Origin: Desulforamulus hydrothermalis Lam5 = DSM 18033
GTDB lineage: Bacteria; Bacillota; Desulfotomaculia; Desulfotomaculales; Desulfotomaculaceae
Reading direction: 5' to 3'
Assembly: GCF_000315365.1 (NCBI RefSeq)
Contig: NZ_CAOS01000008.1
Coordinates: 207,352-271,351, forward strand
Length of the DNA: 64,000 nt
The position numbers were made by a program, and so were the translations under genes. The notes below the pieces were generated by a model, which was not told where the DNA came from, searched no databases, and saw only the letters and a program-made list of their open reading frames with translations. Each line of letters starts with the position of its first letter. The stretch's first letter is position 1. Shown here piece by piece: positions 52,494 through 60,112 of this stretch.

Positions 52494-53834
52494 ATGTTTT
52501 GCTACCAGTGTGAACAAACTCCCAAAGGCGGTTGCACAAAAATAGGTGTATGCGGCAAGGATGAAAATATTGCCAGCCTGCAGGATACGATTATTTTTGG
52601 TCTTAAAGGTGTGGCAGCTTATGCTTACCATGCCCGGGAACTTGGTTACACCGACCCGGAAGTAAATAAAATCATGGAAGAAGCCCTGTTTTCTACCCTT
52701 ACCAATGTTAACTTCAATCTTGAGGAAACCATTAAAATGGCTTTAAAGGTAGGTACCGCCACCGTTAAAGTGATGGACCTGCTGGACAAAGCTCACTTGG
52801 ATACGCTGGGTGTGCCCACCCCGGTTACCGTTACCAATGATAAAGTAGAAGGCAAGTGCATTTTGGTTACCGGCCACGACCTGCTGGCTTTAAAAGAGTT
52901 GCTCAAACAAACCGAGGGTAAAGGCATTAATGTTTACACCCACTCCGAAATGCTGCCGGCCCACGGTTACCCTGAGCTGAAAAAATACAAGCACCTGAAA
53001 GGTAATGTGGGTAAAGCCTGGTACGATCAAAGACAAGTGTTTGAGGCCTTCCCCGGTGCTATTCTGGCCACCACGAACTGCATTATGCCCATCAGGAAAG
53101 ACGCCACCTACGCTGACCGCATGTTCTGCTACGGCATTACCGGTCTGGAAGGCGTGACAATGATTGAAGGGTTAGACTTTACGCCTGTTATTGAGAAAGC
53201 ATTGGCACTGCCCGGTGCGCCGGCGGACGGCCTGTGGAAAAAAATTGTCAATAAAATAAACGGTTCCGCTGAAGAAGTACAAACCTTTACCACCGGTTTC
53301 CACCACCTGAACGTTCTGCCCCTGGCGCCCCAAATTATTGAAGCGGTGAAAGCAGGTAAAATCAGACGCTTCTTTGTCATTGCCGGTTGTGATGCACCGA
53401 CTAAAGGCAGAGATTACTACCGTGAATTGGCCCTGGCCGTTCCCAAAGACTGCGTCATTATTACTACATCCTGCGGTAAATTCCGTTTTAATGACGTTGA
53501 CTACGGCACTGTCGAAGGCACCGGTATCCCCCGTTTTATTGATTTGGGCCAGTGCAACAACTCCGGTTCAGCCGTTAAAATTGCTCTGGCGCTGGCCGAG
53601 GCCTTTAACTGCGGTGTTAACGACCTGCCCCTCAGCATCGTCCTGTCCTGGTTTGAACAAAAGGCAGTAGCCATCCTGCTGGGCCTGTTCAGCCTGGGGG
53701 TTAAAAACATCTACGTTGGTCCCAAGGCACCGGAATTCCTCACCCCCGGCGTGGTGGAAGTGCTGCAAAAAACCTTTAACCTGCAACTAATCAGCGGCGA
53801 TGCCAAAGCCGACCTGGCTAAAATGTTAGGTTAA
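52494..53834 (+). CDS. hcp: Hydroxylamine reductase / hybrid cluster protein, short (class III) form
   Basis: 446 residues. N-terminal Cys pattern C3-x2-C6-x7-C14-x5-C20 (MFCYQCEQTPKGGCTKIGVC) for the cubane; hybrid-cluster ligands visible as VTGHD His, THSEM Glu, TTNCI, IAGCDAP, TTSCGKF, DLGQCNN cysteines and SWFEQKA Glu/Lys. The usual class I form is about 550 residues; about 110 residues after the first cubane (one helical bundle) are missing, which defines class III. It reduces hydroxylamine or acts in NO detoxification. GGAGG lies 10 nt before the ATG. Controlled by the FNR-type sites; HPP gene downstream. Confidence 0.95.
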   Translation: MFCYQCEQTPKGGCTKIGVCGKDENIASLQDTIIFGLKGVAAYAYHARELGYTDPEVNKIMEEALFSTLTNVNFNLEETIKMALKVGTATVKVMDLLDKAHLDTLGVPTPVTVTNDKVEGKCILVTGHDLLALKELLKQTEGKGINVYTHSEMLPAHGYPELKKYKHLKGNVGKAWYDQRQVFEAFPGAILATTNCIMPIRKDATYADRMFCYGITGLEGVTMIEGLDFTPVIEKALALPGAPADGLWKKIVNKINGSAEEVQTFTTGFHHLNVLPLAPQIIEAVKAGKIRRFFVIAGCDAPTKGRDYYRELALAVPKDCVIITTSCGKFRFNDVDYGTVEGTGIPRFIDLGQCNNSGSAVKIALALAEAFNCGVNDLPLSIVLSWFEQKAVAILLGLFSLGVKNIYVGPKAPEFLTPGVVEVLQKTFNLQLISGDAKADLAKMLG

Positions 53835-53842
53835 CAAAACAA

Positions 53843-53877
53843 AAACAGGCTTTAGCCCTTTGAGCTAAAGCCTGTTT
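53843..53877 (+). terminator. Terminator of hcp
   Basis: AAACAGGCTTTAGC, loop, GCTAAAGCCTGTTT, then AATATTTACC. Stem of 14 bp, eight nt past the hcp stop codon. Confidence 0.85.
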
Positions 53878-54009
53878 AATATTTACCTTTTGGCCATGGC
53901 AAAAGGCTTAACAATAATTAATATTTCTTTATATAATTGCAAGTGTAATACATCTGACTTGTAACCAAACGGCTGTTTTATAGCATTAGCATATAAAGAG
54001 GGGATTTTA

Positions 54010-54573
54010 ATGGATCGCTTGGATGCGCAAAAGCAACGCAATTTATCATTTAGTCAACGGGCGCTGGTTTATTTCCAAAAAATGCGGGGGGGCAGCTGTC
54101 CTGCCTGTCAACCGGTTTGTCTGGCCAGCCATATGTTTAATGCCGTCGGCAGCTTTCTTGGCATGGGTTTTATATGTTTATTAAATTTCTATTATCATAT
54201 CCCGTTGCTGGTACCTTCGCTGGGAGCATCTGCAGTTCTTTTATTTGCCGCCTGTCATGTGCCAATGGCTCAGCCCCGTAATGTGGTAGGAGGACATATA
54301 CTTTCTGCCGCCGCCGGCGTCCTGGTCTATCAACTGCTGGGTCACCGGTGGTGGACCATTGCGCTGGCCGTCACGCTGGCTATCTTATTAATGAATTTAA
54401 GCAACACACTGCACCCGCCCGGCGGGGCTACAGCCTTTGTGGCCGTTTATACAGGCCAGGGAGTTGGTTATATATTTTCCCCGGTGGCACTGGGCGCCAT
54501 TATTCTGGTTATCTTGGCTGCTTTGATTAACAACTGTTCCCCAAAAAGAAAATACCCCACCTTCTGGTTTTAA
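54010..54573 (+). CDS. HPP-family membrane protein
   Basis: 187 residues with five predicted membrane segments. HPP fold with the signature SNTLHPPGGATAFVAVYTG (about 136) and PLLVPSLGASAVLLFAACHV (about 62), plus PMAQPRNVVGGH. The cyanobacterial/chloroplast member acts as a nitrite transporter, so nitrogen-oxide transport is a natural guess beside hcp. The N-terminus carries CPACQPVC, a cysteine pair not in all homologues. GAGGGG before ATG. Separated from hcp by a terminator, so its own promoter must exist. Confidence 0.87.
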   Translation: MDRLDAQKQRNLSFSQRALVYFQKMRGGSCPACQPVCLASHMFNAVGSFLGMGFICLLNFYYHIPLLVPSLGASAVLLFAACHVPMAQPRNVVGGHILSAAAGVLVYQLLGHRWWTIALAVTLAILLMNLSNTLHPPGGATAFVAVYTGQGVGYIFSPVALGAIILVILAALINNCSPKRKYPTFWF

Positions 54574-54580
54574 TACATGT

Positions 54581-54613
54581 AAGACACCCGTTCAATTCAT
54601 GAACGGGTGTCTT
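54581..54613. terminator. Bidirectional terminator between HPP and DUF169 genes
   Basis: AAGACACCCGTTC, loop AATTCAT, GAACGGGTGTCTT. Symmetric with convergent genes on both sides; U-run short. Confidence 0.75.
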
Positions 54614-54643
54614 GGCTTGGCACGCAAGGCCGTCTAACCAGGA

Positions 54644-55450
54644 TTAAGCATTATCGTTAAAACGCTCACCCTTTCGGTTTCTCTCCAGCACCCTTTGCCA
54701 CTCATGTTTCTCAAGAAAACTTCCCGCAACATTTGACTCCATTTCTAAAAACATTTTGTAAGGAACAGTAAAGGACAAAATATCTTTATCAACACACTTC
54801 CTGGCGGATATATCAAACATCCCCAGAACAGCCCTGGGTTTCTCCAATTCGTCTTCATGGTAGGGAATGATGCCTATGGAATGGCAGCCGGCCCCAAAGG
54901 GCGCAATAACATTCAGGTTGGTTTCGCGGTCATAATTGGCCAATACAACCAGAGCGGACAGTTGATCGGGATTAACCAGGAAGGTAACTACTTTAGGAAC
55001 TTCATCCTCATTAAATTTTTCCAGTGGTTTAAATACCACATATTCTGTCGGAACATCGGTCATTGGCAAGCATTGGATGAATTTTCTTCCAATTTCCGGG
55101 CTTTTTAAATATCCCTCACCATTTTCCAGAGCGGGCAAATTTCTCACCATGTTTTTACCCATCTCGGTGTTGCAAAATTCCTTATTGCCGGTTGATAAGA
55201 AATATTCGATGCCGCCGGGAAAATTGACATACTGATTGCCAAAACCCAGGCCGGTGCCCCCGCCGATGCAACCGAATGTTTTTCGATCAAAAACCACCGT
55301 TTTCCCCTTGGCAGCAGCACTCATCATGGCTGCCACACATCCCCACCGGCCTTCTTTAAATTGTAGCGCCTCGGCCGGTTTATTATCAGTTAATTGTACG
55401 CCGACCGGCTGATATTTCATTTCTATCGCCCTGGCAATTTTGCTCTCCAC
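54644..55450 (-). CDS. DUF169-family protein
   Basis: 268 residues. Blocks RWGCVAAMMSAAAKGKTVVF (about 35), TFGCIGGGTGLGFGNQYVNF (about 58) and FGAGCHSIGIIPYHE (about 185) show conserved Cys and Gly positions typical of DUF169. Three conserved cysteines could bind metal. Function not established in the family; often near redox or cofactor genes of anaerobes. GTG start after GAAGGGTGG. A decayed repeat (copy H) lies upstream. Confidence 0.85.
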   Translation of the reverse strand: MESKIARAIEMKYQPVGVQLTDNKPAEALQFKEGRWGCVAAMMSAAAKGKTVVFDRKTFGCIGGGTGLGFGNQYVNFPGGIEYFLSTGNKEFCNTEMGKNMVRNLPALENGEGYLKSPEIGRKFIQCLPMTDVPTEYVVFKPLEKFNEDEVPKVVTFLVNPDQLSALVVLANYDRETNLNVIAPFGAGCHSIGIIPYHEDELEKPRAVLGMFDISARKCVDKDILSFTVPYKMFLEMESNVAGSFLEKHEWQRVLERNRKGERFNDNA

Positions 55451-55514
55451 GCTTCCGCCACCCTTCTTTGCAAAAATATTTTGTCAAAATACTTCTGCAA
55501 AGAAGCAGCTATTC

Positions 55515-55631
55515 CTGCTGTACACTTTAAATGGGGCGGTTTTATATTCTCCTGCCGGCGACTTGGCGAAGCGACACCAGCACTTGATGTGAAAAAGGAT
55601 TATAAACCGCGCCAAGGTTTGTCAACAACCC
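55515..55631 (-). mobile_element. Decayed fold-back repeat, copy H
   Basis: GGGGCGGTTTTATATTCTCC, then GCCGGCGACTTGGCGAAGC and CAGCACTTGATG match the long-form interior in C/D orientation; GGATTATAAACCGC and GTTTGTCAACAACC are the other arm. Ends are blurred. Hairpins lie on both sides: TTCTTTGCA...TGCAAAGAA (55464-55504) and CCTAAT...ATTAGG (55630-55648), but the two do not resemble one another. Confidence 0.6.
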
Positions 55632-55649
55632 TAATAATTGTCATTAGGC

Positions 55650-56546
55650 TTATACATCACAGCATGTGGATTTGATACCTTTAATTAACTCCTTTTCTAC
55701 CATTGACAGGTGATGGCGGCTGGACCAGATAATAACTATGGTAATATCCAGCGGCACGTCGCTGATGGGAATTATTGCAATCTCACTAAACTTTCCATAC
55801 TCCTCAGCCATAAATTTAGGTATAAAAGAAACACATTCCCGGTGCAAAAGTATTTTTTCCAGCATTTCCAGGTTATCTACCCTAAACAAAACATTAAAAT
55901 CTCCATGCCTTTTCAATATGCCGGAAATGCCGCAATTGGTTACATATTCTGTATTATACAAAACCACCGGCTGAGCCAGGGCTTCCGCAAGAGTTATGGA
56001 TCCTTGACGGGAAATGGGACTTTGTTTGCCGGCAATTAATACTAATTCATCCACAAACAGTTCTCTCAAATTAATATCCTTTGCCTGCATTAGCTCATCG
56101 GTCTTTAATATAACACCGAAATCAGCTTTGCCCGACTGGACGTCACGCAAAATATTATTAGATTCGCCTACCTTAACAAAAATATTTACCTTGGGGTGGT
56201 TGTACTTAAAATTTGTCAGCACTTCCGGCATAATAGTAAGATTAACGCCGGGTTCCACTGCCATTGAGATATTGCCGTTTAATTCAAGAGAATTTCTTTT
56301 CGCAATTTGTTTTATATCCTCAATGCTTTCGATTATTTCTTGTGCTTTCTGGATGATTAATTCGCCTATCTCCGTAGGATACACGCCCTGGTTGGTTCTT
56401 TTTAAGATATTAACCCCCAACTCGTCTTCCAACTTACTGATGGCCGCACTGAGGGCCGGTTGCGAGATGTGCGCCCGTTCAGCAGCCAACGATATCGTTT
56501 TGGAGCGGTATATTTCAACCAGGTAATAAAGCTGTTCTAAACGCAT
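55650..56546 (-). CDS. LysR-type transcriptional regulator
   Basis: 298 residues. N-terminal HTH LEQLYYLVEIYRSKTISLAA, RAHISQPALSAAISKLEDEL (about 3-50), then a substrate-binding fold with QSGKADFGVILKTDELMQAK (about 128). Starts ATG, five nt after GAGGTG; upstream extension is short. It sits at the end of the EamA-LysR transcript and is the natural candidate to bind the three T-N11-A palindromes in this island (57680, 59549, 62334). Inducer unknown. Confidence 0.9.
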   Translation of the reverse strand: MRLEQLYYLVEIYRSKTISLAAERAHISQPALSAAISKLEDELGVNILKRTNQGVYPTEIGELIIQKAQEIIESIEDIKQIAKRNSLELNGNISMAVEPGVNLTIMPEVLTNFKYNHPKVNIFVKVGESNNILRDVQSGKADFGVILKTDELMQAKDINLRELFVDELVLIAGKQSPISRQGSITLAEALAQPVVLYNTEYVTNCGISGILKRHGDFNVLFRVDNLEMLEKILLHRECVSFIPKFMAEEYGKFSEIAIIPISDVPLDITIVIIWSSRHHLSMVEKELIKGIKSTCCDV

Positions 56547-56638
56547 CCAGACACCTCGTTTCATTCAACAACAATATTTAATAACAATTATAATATATCT
56601 TTAATATTAACAAAAGCTGTTTAAGGCAGCCGGGATTG

Positions 56639-57520
56639 CTAGATATTTCCTGCCGGTTCTTTTTCCGTTTGCAACACAACAATGCCAAGGATAATCACGG
56701 CACTGCCCAGCAACTGTATTGGCAAAAGTTTTTCGTTAAGAAACAACCAGGCAAAACCTATGGTAAAAGCCAGTTCAACCGTACTTGTTATTGATGCCCG
56801 GCTAGCCCCTAACCTTGCCAGACCACTTAAATAAAGAGTTACAGGTAAAACCGTACATAAAAATGCTGAGCCTAAACCTATTAAAAAATGCGGCACTGTC
56901 AACTGACCGGCCAATATTGCCGGCGGCGGTAAAATTATTATGGCCAATAAAGAAGAAATTGTTGTAACTAAAGCGGCAATGGCAATTGGTCCTACCTCTC
57001 TGCTTGTTTTTTGCCCCCTTACAATATAAACGGCAAACATTACGGCTGACACAAAGCCATAGCCTATGCCATGCCAGTTTATTTGAAAACTCTGGCTGAA
57101 TATATTGATAACCATAAGACAGCCGAGGAAAACCAGTCCTAATGACAGCATGCGCTTAACAGTTAATTTTTCGTGGTAAAAAAAAGTCATAATTAAAACT
57201 ACCATGGCCGGGTAAAGGTAAAACAGCATGCTGGCTACCGCCGCAAACAAGTGCCTGGTAGCCATAAGGTAAAACAATGATGCCAAAAAATAGGCTGCCG
57301 ACTGCAACAACAAGTCTTTAAAAGAAGATTTGATAACTGACAATTGTATTTTTTTAGTTATCGCGGCAAAAACCGTTAGTATAGCAGCTGCCCCCAAAAA
57401 ACGCATGGCTAAAAGGTCATTCATTGAAACATGCATAAGAAAACCAAGTTTATAAAAAACCGCCAATACAGCTGAACCTAAAGCAGATAAGATAACAAAC
57501 AAATAACCTTGTAACAGCAT
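56639..57520 (-). CDS. EamA-family (DMT) transporter
   Basis: 293 residues, ten predicted membrane segments. YLFVILSALGSAVLAVFYKL at the start, LVTTISSLLAIIILPPPAIL midway, and a second EamA repeat with ASITSTVELAFTIGFAWLFL. Substrate unknown; co-regulated by the shared island promoter. ATG follows AAGGAG. LysR gene follows 92 bp downstream on the same strand. Confidence 0.88.
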   Translation of the reverse strand: MLLQGYLFVILSALGSAVLAVFYKLGFLMHVSMNDLLAMRFLGAAAILTVFAAITKKIQLSVIKSSFKDLLLQSAAYFLASLFYLMATRHLFAAVASMLFYLYPAMVVLIMTFFYHEKLTVKRMLSLGLVFLGCLMVINIFSQSFQINWHGIGYGFVSAVMFAVYIVRGQKTSREVGPIAIAALVTTISSLLAIIILPPPAILAGQLTVPHFLIGLGSAFLCTVLPVTLYLSGLARLGASRASITSTVELAFTIGFAWLFLNEKLLPIQLLGSAVIILGIVVLQTEKEPAGNI

Positions 57521-57547
57521 TGTTGAATCTCCTTTTTAGCTACTGAT

Positions 57548-57574
57548 AAAACCTCCTGGCGGGCCAGGAGGTTT
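57548..57574 (-). promoter_or_regulatory. Hairpin in the leader of EamA
   Basis: AAACCTCCTGG, CGGGC loop region, CCAGGAGGTTT. Perfect 11 bp stem in the 5' leader, about 30 nt before the EamA start and with a short T-run after it on the minus strand (TTTTATC), so it may attenuate. Function uncertain. Confidence 0.45.
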
Positions 57575-57638
57575 CGCAAGCGATTAATTAATTATTTAGA
57601 AAAAGTTTATTGTGTAAGTTCTTACCTTCACTAAACTC

Positions 57639-57694
57639 ATTATAAAAAATAATGTCATATATTGTACAATACTGTCTGATTATACCGGGTATAA
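57639..57694 (-). promoter_or_regulatory. Island promoter P1 with TTATACC-S-GGTATAA operator (EamA-LysR)
   Basis: Palindrome TTATACCGGGTATAA (57680-57694), -35 TTGTAC (57669-57664), 19 bp spacer, -10 TATAAT (57644-57639), start region TTTAGTGAAGG. The palindrome is centred near -55 and contains a T-N11-A core (TATACCSGGTATA), the LysR-type motif. Same layout at 59509-59563 and 62293-62345. Confidence 0.8.
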
Positions 57695-57768
57695 GCAAAA
57701 TATATATATATAGACGGTTCTTGTGGCCATATGACGTGATACCCGCGGCAAGTGGCAGCTAATTGCTT

Positions 57769-57805
57769 AAAAAAAGGCCTGCCAACGCAAGGGGGTTAAC
57801 AGGCC
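57769..57805 (-). terminator. Terminator of the trxB-trx transcript
   Basis: GGCCTG, loop TTAACCCCCTTGCGTTGG, CAGGCC then T7 on the minus strand, 21 bp past the stop of the thioredoxin-like gene. Confidence 0.9.
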
Positions 57806-57826
57806 GGAAAATCAGCAGAAGCAATA

Positions 57827-58168
57827 TCATTCATTCTTATTAATAATGCTGTCAATCATTTCAATAATGTCTTCTTTTTCGTGCAAGCCGCCAATTCGTT
57901 TCTTATATTCGTAGTCTTTAAAGATTAACAGCTGGGGGATGCCCTTTAAGCCAAAACGCTTGTGCAGCTCCACATACTTATCGACATCAACGTAATATAC
58001 ATTTAGCCTACCGGCATAATAACTAACCAGGTCTTCCACGATGGGAAGCAGTTCTTTACAAATATTACATCTTTCTGCAGCAAAAAATACTAATGAGGGT
58101 GTACTGCTCTCGAAGGTGCAATCATCGAAATTATATGGAGTTAATCGTTGAAATGTCTCATAACCCAT
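57827..58168 (-). CDS. Thioredoxin-fold protein with CNIC active site
   Basis: 113 residues. Active-site ERCNICKELLPIVEDL (about 30), cis-Pro in GLKGIPQLLIFKD (about 75). Thioredoxin or disulfide isomerase-like; the CxxC with NI instead of GP suggests a specialised redox potential. ATG follows AAAGGGGGGG at 9 nt; overlaps the end of the upstream trxB-type gene region by 0 with 31 bp between stop and start. Product of the island P2 transcript. Confidence 0.87.
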   Translation of the reverse strand: MGYETFQRLTPYNFDDCTFESSTPSLVFFAAERCNICKELLPIVEDLVSYYAGRLNVYYVDVDKYVELHKRFGLKGIPQLLIFKDYEYKKRIGGLHEKEDIIEMIDSIINKNE

Positions 58169-58199
58169 ATTGGGCAGCCCCCCCCTTTGTTCAATAAAG

Positions 58200-59411
58200 C
58201 TACAGCTTAAACCGCTCTTTAATGAGCTCATGATTAAGATTGCCGCTTAGCTGCGCTTTGAGACGGCCGTTTTCTACCAGCACCACAGAGGGTATGTCAG
58301 TGATGCCATATTTCCGGGCAATACGCTTTTTCCGGGATACGTCCACCTTAACTATTTTATACTGGCCGCCCTGAGCTGCAACTAATGCTTCCAGGCTGCC
58401 GGCCAAATTAATGCTTTCGCTGTTGGCCGGACTCCAGAATACAAGTAATACCGGCTTATCTGCATTTAAGACCTCTTCTTTAAAACTCTGTTCTTCTTCT
58501 AAATATCTTTCCGCAGCTACTGCCGCAATAGCCCCGTCGTTAGCGGCCGTAACCACCTGACGTAAATATTTAACCCGGGCATCGCCGGCAGCAAATACCC
58601 CGTCCACCGAGGTTTCCATTTGTTCGTTGGCTATAATATACCCTCTCTCATCCAATTCTACTTGTCCTTGGAGGAAGGAGGTACCGGGAACCATACCTAC
58701 ATAAATAAATACGCCGTGAGCCTTAAGTTCTGTTAACTCACCGGTTTTTAAGTTTTTAACAACTACCGCCTCAACTTCGCCTTTACCTTTAATTTCAGCC
58801 AGGACAGAGTTCCAAACAAACTCAATTTTAGGATTCTGAAACGCCTTTTCGGCACTGGCCCGGTTGCAATCCACAATACCCTCGTCATGGATGACAATAA
58901 CCGTTACTTTGCGGGCATATTTGGTAATATACATCGCTTCCTCAATGGCAGCATCGCCGTTGCCTACCACCACTACATCCAGGTCCGTATAAAACTCTGC
59001 GTCGCAGGTGGCGCAATAGGAAACACCGTTGCCTCGCAACGCCCGTTCGCCGGGAATATTTAACAGGCGGGGTTGCGAACCCGGGGCCAAAATAACAGCC
59101 CGGGCCTGATACCGGCGGCCCTTTTTCGTGTTAATAATTTTTATTTCGCCGCTCAGGTCAACCTCTGTAACCTCTTCTTTAATGATTTCTGCGCCAAATT
59201 CTTTGGCATGGGCCGCTATGGTTTTCATCAGCTCCGGCCCGGATGTACTCTTAAAGCCGGGAAAATTCACTATTTCTCTGGTTGTAAAGGCCATGCCGCC
59301 AACCGCTCCTTTTTCCAAAACAGCGGTCTTCAATCTGGCTCTGGCCCCATAAATACCTGCCGCCAAACCGGCAGGTCCGCCACCGATAATTATTAAATCA
59401 TAAATTGACAC
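58200..59411 (-). CDS. Thioredoxin reductase with fused degenerate thioredoxin domain
   Basis: 403 residues. Residues 1 to about 305: FAD motif IIIGGGPAGLAAGIYGARAR, NAD(P)H motif VVVGNGDAAIEEAMYI (about 155) and active site CATCDAEFY (about 137), a complete TrxR. Residues about 318-403 are a thioredoxin fold (KPVLLVFWSPANSESINLAG, ITDIPSVVLVENGRLKA) where the CxxC is replaced by S-P-A-N-S. It thus keeps the fold with no redox pair, likely a docking domain for the separate thioredoxins. GTG start, 5 nt after GAGGTGA. Own promoter P2 upstream. Confidence 0.9.
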   Translation of the reverse strand: MSIYDLIIIGGGPAGLAAGIYGARARLKTAVLEKGAVGGMAFTTREIVNFPGFKSTSGPELMKTIAAHAKEFGAEIIKEEVTEVDLSGEIKIINTKKGRRYQARAVILAPGSQPRLLNIPGERALRGNGVSYCATCDAEFYTDLDVVVVGNGDAAIEEAMYITKYARKVTVIVIHDEGIVDCNRASAEKAFQNPKIEFVWNSVLAEIKGKGEVEAVVVKNLKTGELTELKAHGVFIYVGMVPGTSFLQGQVELDERGYIIANEQMETSVDGVFAAGDARVKYLRQVVTAANDGAIAAVAAERYLEEEQSFKEEVLNADKPVLLVFWSPANSESINLAGSLEALVAAQGGQYKIVKVDVSRKKRIARKYGITDIPSVVLVENGRLKAQLSGNLNHELIKERFKL

Positions 59412-59508
59412 TTCTTTCACCTCGTTAGCGTTGTAATTTGTTTCCGTAAAATCGACGGAAGCAGTGCAGCATCCGGTGTGTATGTTACATGCTTCACTAA
59501 TCAATTAA

Positions 59509-59563
59509 ATTATAAAAAGTATGCCGGAAGCTGTAAAATACACAATGCTTATACCCGGTATAA
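59509..59563 (-). promoter_or_regulatory. Island promoter P2 with TTATACC-S-GGTATAA operator (trxB fusion)
   Basis: Palindrome TTATACCCGGTATAA (59549-59563, read on the plus strand), -35 TTTTAC (59538-59533), 18 bp spacer, -10 TATAAT (59514-59509), start region ATTAGTGAAGC. Same relative layout as P1 and P3. Confidence 0.78.
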
Positions 59564-59613
59564 GAGATAACGAAACGCTGAAACACCTACATCTTAACAG
59601 TAGCTGCCATACA

Positions 59614-59647
59614 AATAAGTCCTTCCCTGCTCGGAAAGGACTTATTG
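59614..59647 (-). terminator. Terminator of the phosphodiesterase-thioredoxin transcript
   Basis: AATAAGTCCTT, loop CCGAGCAGG-type, AAGGACTTATT. On the minus strand, about 70 bp past the thioredoxin stop, followed by TGTATGG. Confidence 0.7.
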
Positions 59648-59711
59648 GTAGCAAGCAAACCTTATCCGCCCCTTACTCTGTTAAGGCCGGGAAAATGCTT
59701 GTTTTGAGTAA

Positions 59712-60035
59712 TCAGCCAATAATTTCTGCTATTTTTTCTTCTACGTCTTCTTCCTCAACACTGCCGGACAGCTTTCCTTGCAGTTGACCGTCATTAAAGA
59801 AAATAATTTGCGGCACGCCTCTTAAAGAAAATCTCTGGATCAAATTCTTTTCTTCTTCCACATCTACGCTATAAAAGCCGAATTTCCCTTCATATTTGGC
59901 AGATAACTCTTCCAGCATGGGTACTACTTCTTTGCATACATGGCAGTTTTTCCTTGAAAAAACTACCAGGCAAGGTTCCCCGTTGTCGTAGATAATTTCT
60001 TCAAAATCGTTAGCGTTCAATTGTTGCAAAGACAT
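59712..60035 (-). CDS. Thioredoxin with CHVC active site
   Basis: 107 residues. Active site SRKNCHVCKEVVPMLEELSA (Cys about 31 and 34) and cis-Pro in LRGVPQIIFFNDG (about 75), VDVEEEKNLIQRFS. Typical thioredoxin length. Downstream of the phosphodiesterase gene with a hairpin between them (60063-60100) that may reduce its expression. It could be the substrate for the nearby reductase. ATG after AAGGAG. Confidence 0.9.
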   Translation of the reverse strand: MSLQQLNANDFEEIIYDNGEPCLVVFSRKNCHVCKEVVPMLEELSAKYEGKFGFYSVDVEEEKNLIQRFSLRGVPQIIFFNDGQLQGKLSGSVEEEDVEEKIAEIIG

Positions 60036-60062
60036 GATGCTCCACTCCTTTATTATTAGAAA

Positions 60063-60100
60063 GCAGCCATCAGAAAGCTGCTTTATCTGATGGCTGCCCT
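60063..60100 (-). terminator. Hairpin between phosphodiesterase and thioredoxin genes
   Basis: GCAGCCATCAGA, loop TAAAGCAGCTTT, CTGATGGCTGC then TTTCTAATAAT on the minus strand. Attenuator or partial terminator. Confidence 0.6.
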
Positions 60101-60112
60101 AAAAACAATTTA

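Noticed and set aside
57698..57714. Short (AT)n stretch near promoter P1, and another at about 40210
   Set aside because: Simple AT repeats in AT-rich intergenic DNA; no array and no sign of function.
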